Counted from the stretch's first letter, positions 10,877-23,856 are shown. The stretch is 64,000 nt of DNA from Omphiscola glabra (GCA_964017045.1 OZ024807.1:14330941-14394940); one strand, 5' to 3'. Notes: generated by a model from the sequence alone, not told the origin. Translations and numbers: made by a program.

Positions 10877-11078
10877 CAGCGGTTCTCAACCTGGGGGTCG
10901 CGACCCCTTTGGGAGGTCGAATGACCCTTTCACAGGGGTCGCATATAGGACCATCGGAAAACTCATATGCTCCACAGTTATGACGTATCAAAGAACTTAA
11001 TTTTGTGGTTGGGGGGTCGCCACAACACGAGGAACATGTATTAAAGGGTCGCGGCACCAGGAAGGTTGAGAACCACTG
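10877..11078 (+). mobile_element. SPIN-like hAT MITE, copy 1 (202 bp)
   Basis: Starts CAGCGGTTCTCAACCT and ends GGTTGAGAACCACTG, so the termini are inverted repeats. Internal GGGTCGCGACCCCTTTGGG and ACCATCGGAAAA match the SPIN (SPACE INVADERS) family of hAT MITEs as I know it. Flanks TGTGGTAG (10869-10876) and TGTGATAG (11079-11086) form an 8-bp target duplication with one mismatch, the hAT hallmark. It carries no transposase and would depend on one supplied in trans. Confidence 0.85.
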
Positions 11079-11086
11079 TGTGATAG

Positions 11087-11260
11087 GCTTAGTTGTTATC
11101 CCGCGCTTATTGTCATTAAGACGGCGGGATATGCTGCATCAATATATGCATTATTTTATAATCATTAATTGTGTAATTTTGCTTGTTCATTGGCCTAACG
11201 ACGGCGCTAGCCATACATTCTTGCGCCGTCAACGGTAAGGAAAAACAGTGCCATCCATAG
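11087..11260. other. Spacer
   Basis: No gene. A 7-bp inverted repeat (ACGGCGC at 11210-11216, GCGCCGT at 11223-11229) could form a small hairpin. Confidence 0.45.
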
Positions 11261-12040
11261 ATTACAAGCGCTGCTTATGCCCTCTTCAAAGCCTCGATCT
11301 GAATTGGTTGTTGTTGGAAAGAGAGATTACAAGCGCTGCTTATGCCCTCTCCAAAGCCTCGATCTGAATTGGTTGTTGTTGGAAAGAGAGATTACAAGCG
11401 CTGCTTATGCCCTCTTCAAAGCCTCGATCTGAATTGGTTGTTGTTGGAAAGAGAGATTACAAGCGCTGCTTATGCCCTCTCCAAAGCCTCGATCTGAATT
11501 GGTTGTTGTTGGAAAGAGAGATTACAAGCGCTGCTTATGCCCTCTTCAAAGCCTCGATCTGAATTGGTTGTTGTTGGAAAGAGAGATTACAAGCGCTGCT
11601 TATGCCCTCTCCAAAGCCTCGATCTGAGTTGGTTGTTGTTGGAAAGAGAGATTACAAGCGCTGCTTATGCCCTCTTCAAAGCCTCGATCTGAGTTGGTTG
11701 TTGTTGGAAAGAGAGATTACAAGCGCTGCTTATGCCCTCTTTAAAGCCTCGATCTGAGTTGGTTGTTGTTGGAAAGAGAGATTACAAGCGCTGCTTATGC
11801 CCTCTTCAAAGCCTCGATCTGAATTGGTTGTTGTTGGAAAGAGAGATTACAAGCGCTGCTTATGCCCTCTCCAAAGCCTCGATCTGAATTGGTTGTAGTT
11901 GGAAAGAGAGATTACAAGCGCTGCTTATGCCCTCTCCAAAGCCTCGATCTGAATTGGTTGTTGTTGGAAAGAGAGATTACAAGCGCTGCTTATGCCCTCT
12001 CCAAAGCCTCGATCTGAATTGGTTGTTGTTGGAAAGAGAC
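11261..12040. repeat. 65-bp satellite-like array, 12 copies
   Basis: Exactly twelve copies of a 65-bp unit starting ATTACAAGCGCTGCTTATGC. Copies differ by few bases; TCTTC and TCTCC versions alternate in copies 1-7, showing a dimeric (130-bp) substructure. Confidence 0.95.
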
Positions 12041-12114
12041 ATGTCAGCTTATGAGTCTTAGGATAGTTTTCTTCATTCCTTATTCTTATAACGTCATTTC
12101 CCCTTATATTCTAG

Positions 12115-12420
12115 TTACCGTATTGCCATATAGCCTGGTTGACGTATTGCCATACAGCCTGCGCCTGCCCTATTGCCATATAGTATTGCTGCCGCATTGG
12201 CATATAGCCTGGCTGACGCATTGCCATATAGTATTGCTGCCGCATTGCCATATAGCCTGGCTGCCTTATTGCCATATAGTATGGCTGCCTTATTGACATA
12301 TAGTATGGCTGCCTTATTGCCATATAACCTGGCTGCCCTATTGCCATATAGCCTGGCTGCCCTATTGACATATAGCCTGGCTCCCCTATTGCCATATAGG
12401 CTGGTTGCCATATTACCAGA
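12115..12420. repeat. 24-bp minisatellite
   Basis: About 12-13 copies of a unit like TATTGCCATATAGCCTGGCT, with GCC/GAC and CCT/TAT variants. The period of eight codons leaves several frames open on both strands. Confidence 0.9.
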
Positions 12421-12509
12421 AGCCAAATCATCTAAGCAGCTGTATTGGAGGATAATATTCGGTGCCTGATTCCGATGAGTCCCCTCAGCGCTACACATCC
12501 GCTTAACCA

Positions 12510-14178
12510 AACCGTGAGACTTCATTACACAGAAGACCGTGACGTCATCACACAGAAGACCGTGAGAATTCATCACACAGATGACCGTGAGACTTCATCA
12601 CACAGAAGACAGTGAGACTTCATTACACAGAAGACCGTGAGACTTCATCACACAGAAGACCGTGAGACTTCATCACACAGAAGACCGTGAGACGTCATCA
12701 CACAGAAGACAGTGAGACGTCATCACACAGAAGACCGTGAGACTTCATCACACAGAGGACCGTGAGACTTCACCAAATAGATGACCGTGAGACTGCATCA
12801 CACAGAAGACAGTGATACTTCATCACACAGAAGACCGTGAGACTTTATCACACACAAGACCGTGAGACTTCATCACACAGAAGACCGTGAGACTTCATCA
12901 CACAGATGACCGTGAGACTTCATTACACAGAAGACCGTGAGACGTCATCACACAGAAGACCGTGAGACTTCATCACACAGAAGACCGTGAGACGTCATCA
13001 CACAGAAGACCGTGAGACTTCATCACACAGAAGACCGTGAGACTTCATCACACAGATGACCGTGAGACTTCATCACACAGAAGACCGTGAGACTTCATCA
13101 CACAGAAGACCGTGAGACTTCATCACACAGAAGAACGTGAGACGTCATCACACAGAAGACAGTGAGACTTTATCACACAGAAGACAGTGAGACTTCATCA
13201 CACAGAAGACAGTGAGACGTCATCACACAGAAGACCGTGAGACTTCATCACACAGATGACCGTGAGACTTCATCACACAGATGACAGTGAGTGTGAGACT
13301 TCATCACACAGATGACCGTGAGACTTAATCACACAGAGGACCGTGAGACTTCACCACATAGATGACCGTGATACTTCATCACACAGAAGACCGTGAGACT
13401 TCATCACACAGAAGACCGTGAGACGTCATCACACAGAAGACCGTGAGACTTCATCACACAGAAGACCGTGAGACTTCATTACACAGAAGACAGTGAGACG
13501 TCATCACACAGAAGACCGTGAGACTTCATCACACAGAAGACCGTGAGACGTCATCACACAGAAGACCGTGAGACTTCATCACACAGAAGACCTTGAGACT
13601 TCATCACACAGATGACCGTGAGACTTCATCACACAGAAGACCGTGAGACTTCATCACACAGAAGACCTTGAAACTTCATCACACAGAAAAACGTGAGACT
13701 TCATCACACAGAAGACAGTGAGACTTCATCACACAGAAGACAGTGAGACTTCATCACACAGAAGACAGTGAGACGTCATCACACAGAAGACCGTGAGACT
13801 TCATCACACAGATGACCGTGAGACTTCATCACACAGATGACCGTGAGTGTGAGACTTCATCACACAGATGACCGTGAGACTTCATCACACAGAAGACCGT
13901 GAGACTTCATCACACAGAAGACCGTGAGACTTCATCAAACAGAACACAGTGAGACTTCATCACACAGAAGACAGTGAGACTTCATCACACACAAGACCGT
14001 GAGACTTCATCACACAGAAGACCGTGAGACTTCATCACACAGAAGACCGTGAGACTTCATCACACAGAAAACCGTGAGACTTCATCACACAGAAGACCGT
14101 GAGACTTCATCACACAGAAGACAGTGAGACTTCATCACACAGAAGACAGTGAGACGTCATCACACAGATGACCGTGTG
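12510..14178. repeat. 25-bp minisatellite, about 66 copies
   Basis: Unit GAAGACCGTGAGACTTCATCACACA. Variants (CTT/CGT, GAAG/GATG, CCGTG/CAGTG) recur in ordered blocks. An insertion giving GTGAGTGTGAGAC occurs at about 13287 and again at about 13843. Confidence 0.95.
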
Positions 14179-14867
14179 TTCCAGCGGCTCTACGTCCCAC
14201 AGCATACACCTGCGAAGTCCACATCCGATCCCCGCCCAGAGAACTTTCGAAGGCGAGTAGTGGAGGCTCCACTTCCACCATAGATACGCCCTCATAAATT
14301 GATCGATCTATCAAGAAAGTCAATTATTATCTTTATTGATAAGAACACACCTTTCTTCTTACTAAAGATTACGGAATGACGATGAAAGGTCCATATGCGA
14401 GGGTTTGATAATCCAAAGCCTTTAGAGACAAGATTAAACTTTATATGCAAAGGTTGACCTATAATCCAAGCCCGATTATAGAATCAGATCTGCTACGTTT
14501 GTAAGACTGATTTCTATATTAAATTGAATAGAAAATAAATAGCTTCGTTTTATTCCAATGAAATTGTTTCTTGAATTCTTGTTCAATTACATAATAATAT
14601 AACTTTACTATAAGTTCATATGAATATGTGAATTCGTTCCTTTGTGGTCGATATGACTCTGTAATTAAAACTCCCCCCCCCCCCCGACACAAGCAGGTGA
14701 TGACGAGCGCCAACCACCACCAGGTCATTTCATCACTGTCGTAATTGTAAGTATTTTTAGATGACAACGCGACATTCTTATGTCTTAATTTAAAGACAAG
14801 AAATATTTAACATTTGACATTGTCTGAATGTTACAATTTCAAATTATTTAGAAATGAAAGATTAGAA
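14179..14867. other. Spacer
   Basis: No gene recognised. A C14 run lies near 14672-14685. Open frames at 14110-14323 partly read through the preceding array. Confidence 0.5.
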
Positions 14868-16560
14868 TGTCACATTTGTCAATAGTTGGAGACGACAGTG
14901 TCACACTTGTCAATAGTTGAAGACGACAGTGTCATTATCAATGTCAATAACTGAAGACGACAGTGTCAAACTTGTCAATAACCGAAGACGGCAGTGTCCC
15001 ACTTGTCAATAACCGAAGACAGCAGTGTCACACTTGTCAATAATTGAAGACGGCAGTGTCACACTTGTCAATATACTTGAAGACGGCAGTGTCACACTTG
15101 TCAATATACTTGAAGGCGGCAGTGCCACACTTGTCAATAACCGAAGACGGAAGTGTCACACTTGTCAATAACTGAAGACGGCAGTGCCACACTTGTAAAT
15201 ATACTTGAAGACGGCAGTGCCACACTTGTCAAAATACTTGAAGACGACAGTGCCACACTTGTCAATAACTAAAGACGAAAGTGCCACACTTGTCTATATT
15301 CTTGAAGACAGCAGAGCCACACTTGTCAATATACTTGAAGACGGCAGTGCCACACTTGTCAATATACTTGAAGACGGCAGTGCCACACTTGTCAATAACC
15401 GAAGACGGCAGTGTCACACTTGTCAATAACTGAAGACGACAGTGCCACACTTGTCAATATACTTGAAGACGGCAGTGCCACACTTGTCAATAACTGAAGA
15501 CGACAGTGCCACACTTGTCAATATACTTGAAGACGGCAGTGCCACACTTGTCAATAACTGAAGACGACAGTGCCACACTTGTCAATATACTTGAAGACGG
15601 CAGTGTCACACTTGTCAATAACTGAAGACGGCAGTGCCACACTTGTCAATAACCGAAGACGGCAGTGTCACACTTGTCAATAACTGAAGACGACAGTGCC
15701 ACACTTGTCAATATACTTGAAGACGGCAGTGCCACACTTGTCAATAACTGAAGACGACAGTGCCACACTTGTCAATATACTTGAAGACGGCAGTGCCACA
15801 CTTGTCAATAACTGAAGACGACAGTGCCACACTTGTCAATATACTTGAAGACGGCAGTGTCACACTTGTCAATATACTTGAAGACGGCAGTGCCACACTT
15901 GTCAATAACTGAAGACGACAGTGCCACACTTGTCAATATACTTGAAGACGGCAGTGTCACACTTGTCAATAACTGAAGACGGCAGTGCCACACTTGTCAA
16001 TATAGTTGAAGACGGCATTGCCACACTTGTCAATATACTTGAAGACGACAGTGACACACTTGTCAATAACTGAAGACGGCAGTGCCACACTTGTCAATAT
16101 ACTTGAAGACGACAGTGTCACACTTGTCAATAACTGAAGACGACAGTGCCACACTTGTCAATATACTTGAAGACGACAGTGTCACACTTGTCAATAACTG
16201 AAGACGACAGTGCCACACGTGTCAATATACTTGAAGACGGCAGTGTCACACTTGTCAATATACTTGAAGACGGCAGTACCACACTTGTCAATATACTTGA
16301 AGACGACAGTGTCACACTTGTCAATAACTGAAGACGGCAGTGCTACACTTGTCAATATACTTGAAGACGACAGTGTCACACTTGTCAATATACTTGAAGA
16401 CGACAGTGTCACAATTGTCAATTATAGAAGACGGCAGTGTCATTATCAATGGCAATAACTGAAGACGGCAGTGTCACACTTGTCAATTATAGAAGACGGC
16501 AGTGCCACACTTGTCAATATACTTGAAGACGGCAGTGTCACACTTGTCAATAATTGAAAA
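14868..16560. repeat. 31/33-bp minisatellite, about 52 copies
   Basis: Two interspersed unit types share GAAGACGGCAGTGCCACACT and differ in the start: AATAACT (31 bp) or AATATACTT (33 bp). The types are mixed irregularly rather than in blocks. Many 62-residue open frames are by-products. Confidence 0.95.
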
Positions 16561-17280
16561 CAGAGTTGTCTTTTTTTTCTTTCCAGTATTTATAGATGGC
16601 AGTGACAAAACTGTCAGCGTTTGAAGATGACAGTCACACGCCTGTCAATATGGAGAACAGAACACAAACTCCACACCCCCGAGCACTCAAGCACACCCCT
16701 CTTAATAGCACAGATCAAAGGAAATCGTCAACACGCTAAGGGGGGGGGCCGGGTCAATCCTCTCCTCTGGTATACAGGGGACCTAATCTGTGCCCTCCCG
16801 TTGAAAGAGGTGATAAACCTCCTAGGGTTGGAGGGGAGTTCATTTCTCCCCCCCGGGGAAGCAGGCGGAGGTAATCCATCACCTTGATTATGACTTAGTT
16901 TCTCATGCACTGTTCAATGCAGCAAAAGAAATAATTGTAAACTTTAAAGACGAAAATATGGATTGGAAATGGGGGAGAAAACAAAATCATTGAAAAACGA
17001 AACAACCTCACTGGCGGGAATCTTTTTGATGCAGACGATGGGGCAAAAAGAAATAATAAATCAATCAACACAATTTTCGAATCTCCTTTTATCTCAGGGG
17101 ATGGACATTATATTACAAAAGAGTCTTTAATAGATTTTTTTAAGTTAAAAAAAGAATAACACAATTATTGTTTTCCCAAAATCGTTGAATCTTCTTGTAT
17201 GACTTTAACAGGATCTTTGTGAAAAATAACTTGTCAAAGAACAGAAATGTATTTATATATGCAACTGTTAATATAATACA
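16561..17280. other. Spacer
   Basis: No gene seen. Two antiparallel open frames near 16621-16910 have no domain signature. The last base, A at 17280, is the left flank of the Helitron. Confidence 0.5.
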
Positions 17281-18721
17281 CTAGCGAGTACCCGGCATGC
17301 GCTGCATTGCCACTCAAAGAAATAAATTGTTTGTGTTTTAATTATGTTCTTTGAAGTAATTTTTATATAGGCCTACACAATATTTGTTTTTTCTTCTAAC
17401 GTCTGGTGCGTACTCGAATAAATTAGACGATTTTTCGAAGCGGGAGCAGGCCACACAGCTGTTCATGTGAGAAGCATGGATTTTCAAAATTTAGTCCACA
17501 CAGTTGTAGCGATTGATCTACCCATGCAATAGCTCTGTTTGAAATTATATTTAAATAGCTCATTTAGTACATATAAAAAAAAATTTAGGGCCACTGGCCC
17601 CAAACGGAATATTGTAAAATGGTTTTAATTATTCAGAAACCCTTTGCGAGCGTGCGCACAACTTACCAAAGTTTTATCGCAGTTAGATGAATGGTATAGG
17701 AACGCAAACGGAAATTATATTTAAATAGCTCATAGCAGAAGAAAACTAATTTAGGGTTCCCGGCCATTGTGGTAAAATATAGATTGTTTTCATTTCTCTT
17801 TTAATAATATACTATGGTTGACTTTGTACCGAGCTTCGAGCCTTTGGGGATGAAGCGTGATTTTCAAATACACTTTATTATTATTATTATTTTTATAGCT
17901 CACATTATAAAAAAAACAAATTAGGGCCCACGACACCAAACTGAATATTGTAAAATGGTTATACTAGTTCAGAAACCTACTTTTTATGCCACACATAAAT
18001 TGAAATGTCTCTATTTGTATTAGATTAAAATTCCATCCACCAATGCATTAGTTCTTTTTAGAAATTATATTTATAAAGCTCATATAAGAAAAAACAAAGT
18101 AAGGTCCGCCTGTCCGAAACGAAATGTTTTAAAATGGTTGTACTAATTTACCAAACTTTGCGGGCGGGCACATATCAATTCTCCAAAGCTTTATCGCAAT
18201 AGGATGAATGGTTTAGGAATGCATATGGAAATTATATTTATATAGTATAGCTAATATAAAGGGTGAAAACGAATTTAGGGCCCCCGGCCACAAACGTAAT
18301 ATCGTAGAATGGTTGTATTCTTTCAGAAACCTACTTATTATGCTAAACACAAAATTTAACGTCGCTATTTGAATTTGATTAAAATTCTATTCACCCATGC
18401 ATTAGCGGTGTTTGAAATTATATCTACATAAACGAATTTAGGGCCCCTGGCTCAAAATGAAACATTTTTAAATGGTTTTAAATAAATCATAAACCTTTGC
18501 GGGCGTGCACACAACAACTCACCAAAGTTTTATAGCATTCGGGTAAATGGTATGGGAGCGCATACGAAAGTTATTTTTTTACATAGCTCATATAAGAAGA
18601 AAATTAGTTTAGGGCCAACGGCCCAAAACGGAATATTTTAAAAGGGTAGCAATCGCATGAATGGTGTAGGAGCGCAAACGGGACTTACATATATATAGAC
18701 ATTCATTTATATATATATAGA
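17281..18721 (-). mobile_element. Non-autonomous Helitron (1441 bp)
   Basis: On the minus strand the element begins TCTATATATATATAAATG and ends GGGTACTCGCTAG. Helitrons begin with TC, end with CTRR and insert between A and T; here the plus-strand flanks are A (17280) and T (18722). About nine bases before CTAG the strand can fold into GGC(A)ATGC-AGC-GCATGCC, a hairpin at the expected place. There is no Rep/helicase coding. The interior is a degenerate array of about seven units of roughly 170 bp, each with a core near TTAGGGCC...GGCC, in two alternating types, so a dimer of about 340 bp. Confidence 0.75.
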
Positions 18722-18967
18722 TGCATGCTATAGCTCGCCGAACGATGGCGGCCGTAATGCGTGAACTTCCCATCTACTTGACAAAACATGCATTCAAGAG
18801 GTACAATGCTTTAAAAGATACCTAAATAGTGTTCCCCTCCCCCGGCAGGGTCTCAACCGCACACAATTTTCACGCCCTTGTACTATATTAATATTCTAAT
18901 GTCCCACCACTTCTTATACATAGCAGATTTATAGCACCATCTTTAGATAAAGACTATCTCCGTAAAA
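18722..18967. other. Spacer
   Basis: No feature recognised. Confidence 0.5.
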
Positions 18968-19266
18968 CATAAGACAAATATTGCGCACCAAACACATTAG
19001 ACAAATATTACGCACCAAACACATAAGACAAATATTACGCACCAAATACATAAGACAAATATTACGCACCATACACATAAGACAAATATTACGCACCAAA
19101 CACATAAGACAAATATTACGCACCAAACACATAAGACAAATATTACGCACCAAACACATAAGACAAATATTACGCACCAAATACATAAGACAAATATTAC
19201 GCACCAAACACATAAGACAAATATTACGCACCAAACACATAAGACAAATATTACGCACCAAACGCA
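18968..19266. repeat. 27-bp minisatellite, 11 copies
   Basis: Unit ACGCACCAAACACATAAGAC plus AAATATT. Very uniform. Nine-codon period gives open frames on both strands (102-165 codons), judged not to be genes. Confidence 0.95.
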
Positions 19267-20394
19267 CTTGTGGGTATTTAAATATATAGAAGCCTCTGCC
19301 TGTAAACCAAAGTCCCAAAGTTTTCTGACCTTCACCCTGCACTGCAATGACAACAGCTGAGGTCGATGACCCCGTGACGTATATTTTCTGCTCCCTCATA
19401 CGACTGGGAGTTCGTGAACTTTGCAATGCATCATTCAGTCATGCAAATAAAACGTTTTCCTAAGGTACAGGCAAGGAATGGTGGGGAATAGAGAGGAATG
19501 GTGGGGAATAGGGAGGACTGGTAGGGATTAAGGAGGAAAGAAGGGAATTTGGAGGCGTGTAGGGAATAGGGAGGAATGGTGGGGAATGTGAAAGGAGGGG
19601 CGAGATTGCAGCGTATAATGATGTGTAGACTTTCTTCACAAACTTATTTGGTTAGGATGGGGGTAGGGTGTGTTGTGGAGTGTTGAGGGGGGATTTGAGG
19701 CGGGGATAAAAAAGGTGGGGGGGGGGGGGGGTCACATTTCCAGATACAATCTAGATTAAGATTTAATTAAAACTATCCCCTACAGATCAGTTATTGAGTT
19801 AGTTTGGCACAGCTTGGAAAGGGAGGGGGGGGGTGCATCGAAACTAAAGGGTGAACAAGGGGAGTTTTTAGATGCAAAGGAGAACAAGTTTTTAAAAGTT
19901 TTTTTAAGTGCTTTGGGGTGAAAGGAAGGGGGGGGGGGGGGTGGGGGTGGGATACGTTGAAGAATTTTAAGGCCAGATTGAACGAGTTTTTAAAAAAAAA
20001 CACGAAGAAGCCGTAGATGAATTAACGCATGCGACACTCCAGGGAGGGGAGGTGGAAGGGGATGTGAAAGGGGAGGTGAAAGGGAAGGCGAAATGGATGG
20101 TGAAAGGGGAGGTGAAAGGGGTACTCATCAAGAGCACCAACATCAGGAGGCGCCAAATTCGACTTTAGATATTGTGAATTCAACGATGAAGTGCCACGTA
20201 CTTCACCAAGACCGTCTTTTTTTTTTTAACTGGTAAAAACCCTTATTATTGGTGGGTACCATTTTCAGGCTTTGCCCCGGGCGCCGCTTTTCCTCGGAAC
20301 AACCACGAGTCTCCAGGGACAGGTATCATGTCTTTACAAACACAAATACAATGATGAACAGACAAAACTACGGGGGTTGCAGGGAGGGTGGATC
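19267..20394. other. Spacer with G-rich low-complexity stretches
   Basis: Degenerate GGAATGGTGGGGAATA-type repeats at 19478-19600 and GGGGAGGTGAAA-type repeats at 20041-20125. G runs near 19717-19731 and 19928-19941. No gene. Confidence 0.55.
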
Positions 20395-20665
20395 TTAAGC
20401 GAGAAGGTCATAAAGTGAGAAGGTCATAGAGTGAGAAGGTCATAGAGTGAGAAGGTCATAATTGGAGAAGGTCACTAAGTGAGAAAGTAATAAAGTGTGA
20501 AGTTAATAAAGTGTGAAGGTCATAAAGTGTAAAGGTCATAAAGTGTGAAGGTCTAAAGTGTGAAGGTCATAAAGTGTGAAGGTCATAAAGTGTGAAGGTC
20601 ATAAAGGGTGAAAGTCATAAAGTATGAAGGTCATAAAGTGGCGAGGTCATAAAGTGAGAAGTTCA
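20395..20665. repeat. 16-17-bp degenerate minisatellite
   Basis: About sixteen copies of a unit like TAAAGTGAGAAGGTCA, shifting to TAAAGTGTGAAGGTCA in the second half. Confidence 0.85.
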
Positions 20666-21520
20666 TCTGTTAAAACCATCAAATGAATGCGCCAAGGCAG
20701 CATACCATCACCTCAGCTAAATAACTTCTCCCCCAATCCAGCTCCCCAAGTCCATTCCTCAAACTGCCCCCCGCCCTCTCCCCACCCTCCACGAAGTGCC
20801 GCCCCAGCGCTGGTAAATATTGATAGCATTGAGAGCGATCGTTGGAGCAAGTATGAGATGCAGAGAGTTGCAGCCCTTGTGCATACCGGAGCTCCTCACT
20901 CTAAAACTCTGTGCTCGTCCCACATCGCCTCCTTAATTTGACGTCACAGAAGGAAGTGACAAAGTCACGTCTAATGATTATTAATATGTATATACAATTA
21001 TAAGTCCAGATATAAAAACGCAAAATTTATCTTTACTCACATATCAATTTTTCAAATTAAGATCGATTATTTCTACAATTACAAATACTTACACACGAAA
21101 ACTCGATCCGAGGACAAAGAGTCTGACTCAAAAGACCATGTGCATCCCCCCCACCCCCCGCTGCAACCCATGTCCTTTCTTATTACATGCAGATCCATTT
21201 TTCAAAAGTATAAACACGCTAGGAAAAAATCCGAGGAAAAAGTCACTCCCTGATATTGGGATGAGGGAGGGAGGGGCAGGAGAAAATGCAAGGGGGAAAA
21301 AAATAAAGTAGGGGAATTAAGAAAGAAGGGGGAAGAAAAAAAAACAGTTTTTCTTTAGAAAGAAAAAAGGGGAAAACGAAATTTTGTTTTAAAGCGAATA
21401 AAATCAAGTTGTGCGCATGTCAGGGGAATTGGGAATTCCCGCAGAGAGTGCCAAGAAAGGGAATCGTAGTCTTAAAGGCACAAATTGATCTGGGAGGAAA
21501 TTCATCATCAGAAAAATAAC
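20666..21520. other. Spacer
   Basis: A proline-rich open frame (20687-20941) has no recognised domain and reflects C-rich composition. Otherwise AT-rich. Confidence 0.45.
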
Positions 21521-21702
21521 ATCAACCGAGAGGAGTGAGAGGAGGATAGAAAGAGAGAAGATTTGAGAGAAAGATAGAAGTGATATGGAGTGAGAGAAAG
21601 TTAGAAGAGATAACGAGAAAGAAGAAGATAGAAGAGAGAAGGGGTGAAAGAAAGATAGAAGAGAGAAAGAGTGAGAGAAAGATAAAAGACGGGACTTGAG
21701 AG

Positions 21703-21740
<38 letters not shown>

Positions 21741-22200
21741 TAGGACAAAGCTAGGTGTAGAGAGAGGAGCCGTCGAGAGACATAGAGACAATCAAAAGTG
21801 CTCCCAGAAGAGAAGATAAAGATTTGGGACAAGAAAGGAGTTGGCGTGGGGTGGGATACGAAGGAAGGGTTAGAGAGATGTGAAGATGAGCTCAGGAGAG
21901 GATAAAAACTGGCATGCAGCAAGGTTTTTTAATTAAAAGAGAAATTAACAGGAGCGGACAGGAATATGGAGGAGATGAGATGAAGAGAACAAAACAAAGG
22001 AATTGAGAGAGGCAGAAAATAAGTGAGAAAAGAATTGAGAGAAGGGGGAAGAGATGAAAAAGCATGAGAAAGGAATAGAAGAGAGAGTAATAGAGAGATT
22101 TCTAATTAAAAAAGAAAACCAGTTGAAATGATCGTATGGAAACAGGAATAGAGTTAGAAAGGAAAAGAGAGAGAGAGAGAGAGAAAGAGAGAGATACGTG
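21521..22200. repeat. Purine-rich GA tract
   Basis: Long plus-strand purine bias with AG dinucleotide runs (21711-21737, 22167-22193). The Leu/Ser-rich minus-strand open frame across it is an effect of composition. Confidence 0.75.
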
Positions 22201-22790
22201 AAAATACGCAGAGAGATGTACGAAGCGAGAGAGTGAGAGAGAGAGTAAGTCAGTTGAATATAAAAGAGAGATGTACGAAGCGAGAGAGTGAGAGAGAGAG
22301 TAAGTCAGTTGAATATAAAAGAGAGATGTAAGAAGAGAGAGAGTGAGAGAGAGAGTAAGTCAGTTGAATATAAAAGAGAGATGTATGGAGAGAGAGAGTG
22401 AGAGAGAGAGTAAGTCAGTTGAATATAAAAGAGAGATGTATGGAGAGAGAGAGTGAGAGAGAGAGTAAGTCAGTTGAATATAAAAGAGAGATGTATGGAG
22501 AGAGAGAGTGAGAGAGAGAGTAAGTCAGTTGAATATAAAAGAGAGATGTATGGAGAGAGAGAGAGTGAGAGAGAGAGTAAGTCAGTTGAATATAAAAGAG
22601 AGATGTATGGAGAGAGAGTGAGAGAGAGAGTAAGTCAGTTGAATATAAAAGAGAGATGTACGAAGCGAGAGAGTGAGAGAGAGAGTAAGTCAGTTGAATA
22701 TAAAAGAGAGATGTACGGAGAGAGAGAGTGAGAGAGAGAGTAAGTCAGTTGAATATAAAAGAGAGATGTACGAAGCGAGAGAGTGAGAGA
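22201..22790. repeat. 55-bp minisatellite in GA-rich DNA
   Basis: About ten copies; CAGTTGAATATAAAAGAG recurs at 22251, 22306, 22361, 22416 and onward. Copies differ by two bases where the AG run length changes, and by CGAAGC versus TGGAGA. Confidence 0.95.
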
Positions 22791-23856
22791 GAAAAAGCGC
22801 AATGGATAGATGGAAAAATGGACACGGGGACGGGGGAGAGAAATACAGAGAGATGGATAGAGAGAGAGATATAAATATAGAGAAAGGGGAAAAAGAATGA
22901 GCTATATTTAGAAAAAAAATTAATGCCATTTTATAAATCTATTTTAAACACAACTATATACTGACCTTGAAACAACAGAAGAGAAGGAAAGAGAGCAGAT
23001 TGTGCATGTGTAAAGTTATTTAAAAGTACAAACAAGAAAAATAATAGGACAGTAAACCAGCGTTGAGTCTACTTCTGTCATGGGAAACTAGAATCAAAGT
23101 TATTAAATACATAATATTTTCTGTTCGTGGTCGGCTGGCTGGCGAAATCTTCGAAATGCTAACTGACTCACTTCCCGTCAACTTATCGAGCTGAAACTTG
23201 ACTCACAGACTCTTTGCCGATGACAGAGCGTTCTATCAAAATTTCAAGCCCACCCTCACCACACCCCCACCCCCAAAATAAGTTGTTCCTGTTTTTCAAT
23301 AGAAGATGCGCGTAATGTGATCGCAGGAAGTAAAATTCCCACAAGTAATTTGGTGCGTAATATTTTCTTTTGTTTTTCTGAATTAGTTCGTGAAATAAAT
23401 CTGCGGTAGGTGATTTAAATATTAATATAATCCAGGGGCGTCACAAAATGTGCAGTTGTCAGCCATTAAAATAAAAAGAGGCGGGGGGGAGGGGGCACTA
23501 AATAGGGTTGTTTATTTTTTTTAAAATTGAGTTTCTAAAATGATTGGTCTCACAACCTCTTGGCTCTGTCGGCCATCTTTGTTGATGGAGCTTTTTAAAA
23601 AAAAAAAAAAAAAAAATTCTCGTTGGTAAAGCACGCGTCGGTTGCCCTGTCTTGTCTTGGATACAGCGCAATGAGACTTTACACTCAGCTTTGTGACGTC
23701 TGTGCACGATATCACTTGGGTCAGGATGATCGAAATTTTTGAAAGAATTTGAAGGGATCCTTCGCGCGACAGCTGACTCAGCTGACTCACGTACAGATGT
23801 TGAGTACAATGTGTGCGTCATGGAGTTTAATTAAGCTCTCCTTTTCACATGTCCTA
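22791..23856. other. Spacer
   Basis: No gene. A poly-A run lies near 23597-23616. The segment at about 23120-23270 looks like a dispersed repeat but I cannot name it. Confidence 0.45.

Noticed and set aside
21404..21922. Leu/Ser-rich 172-codon minus-strand frame
   Set aside because: Complement of a GA-rich tract; pure composition effect.
23120..23280. Dispersed repeat resembling conserved invertebrate repeats
   Set aside because: The similarity is only an impression from memory; no ends or second copy in the window to support it.
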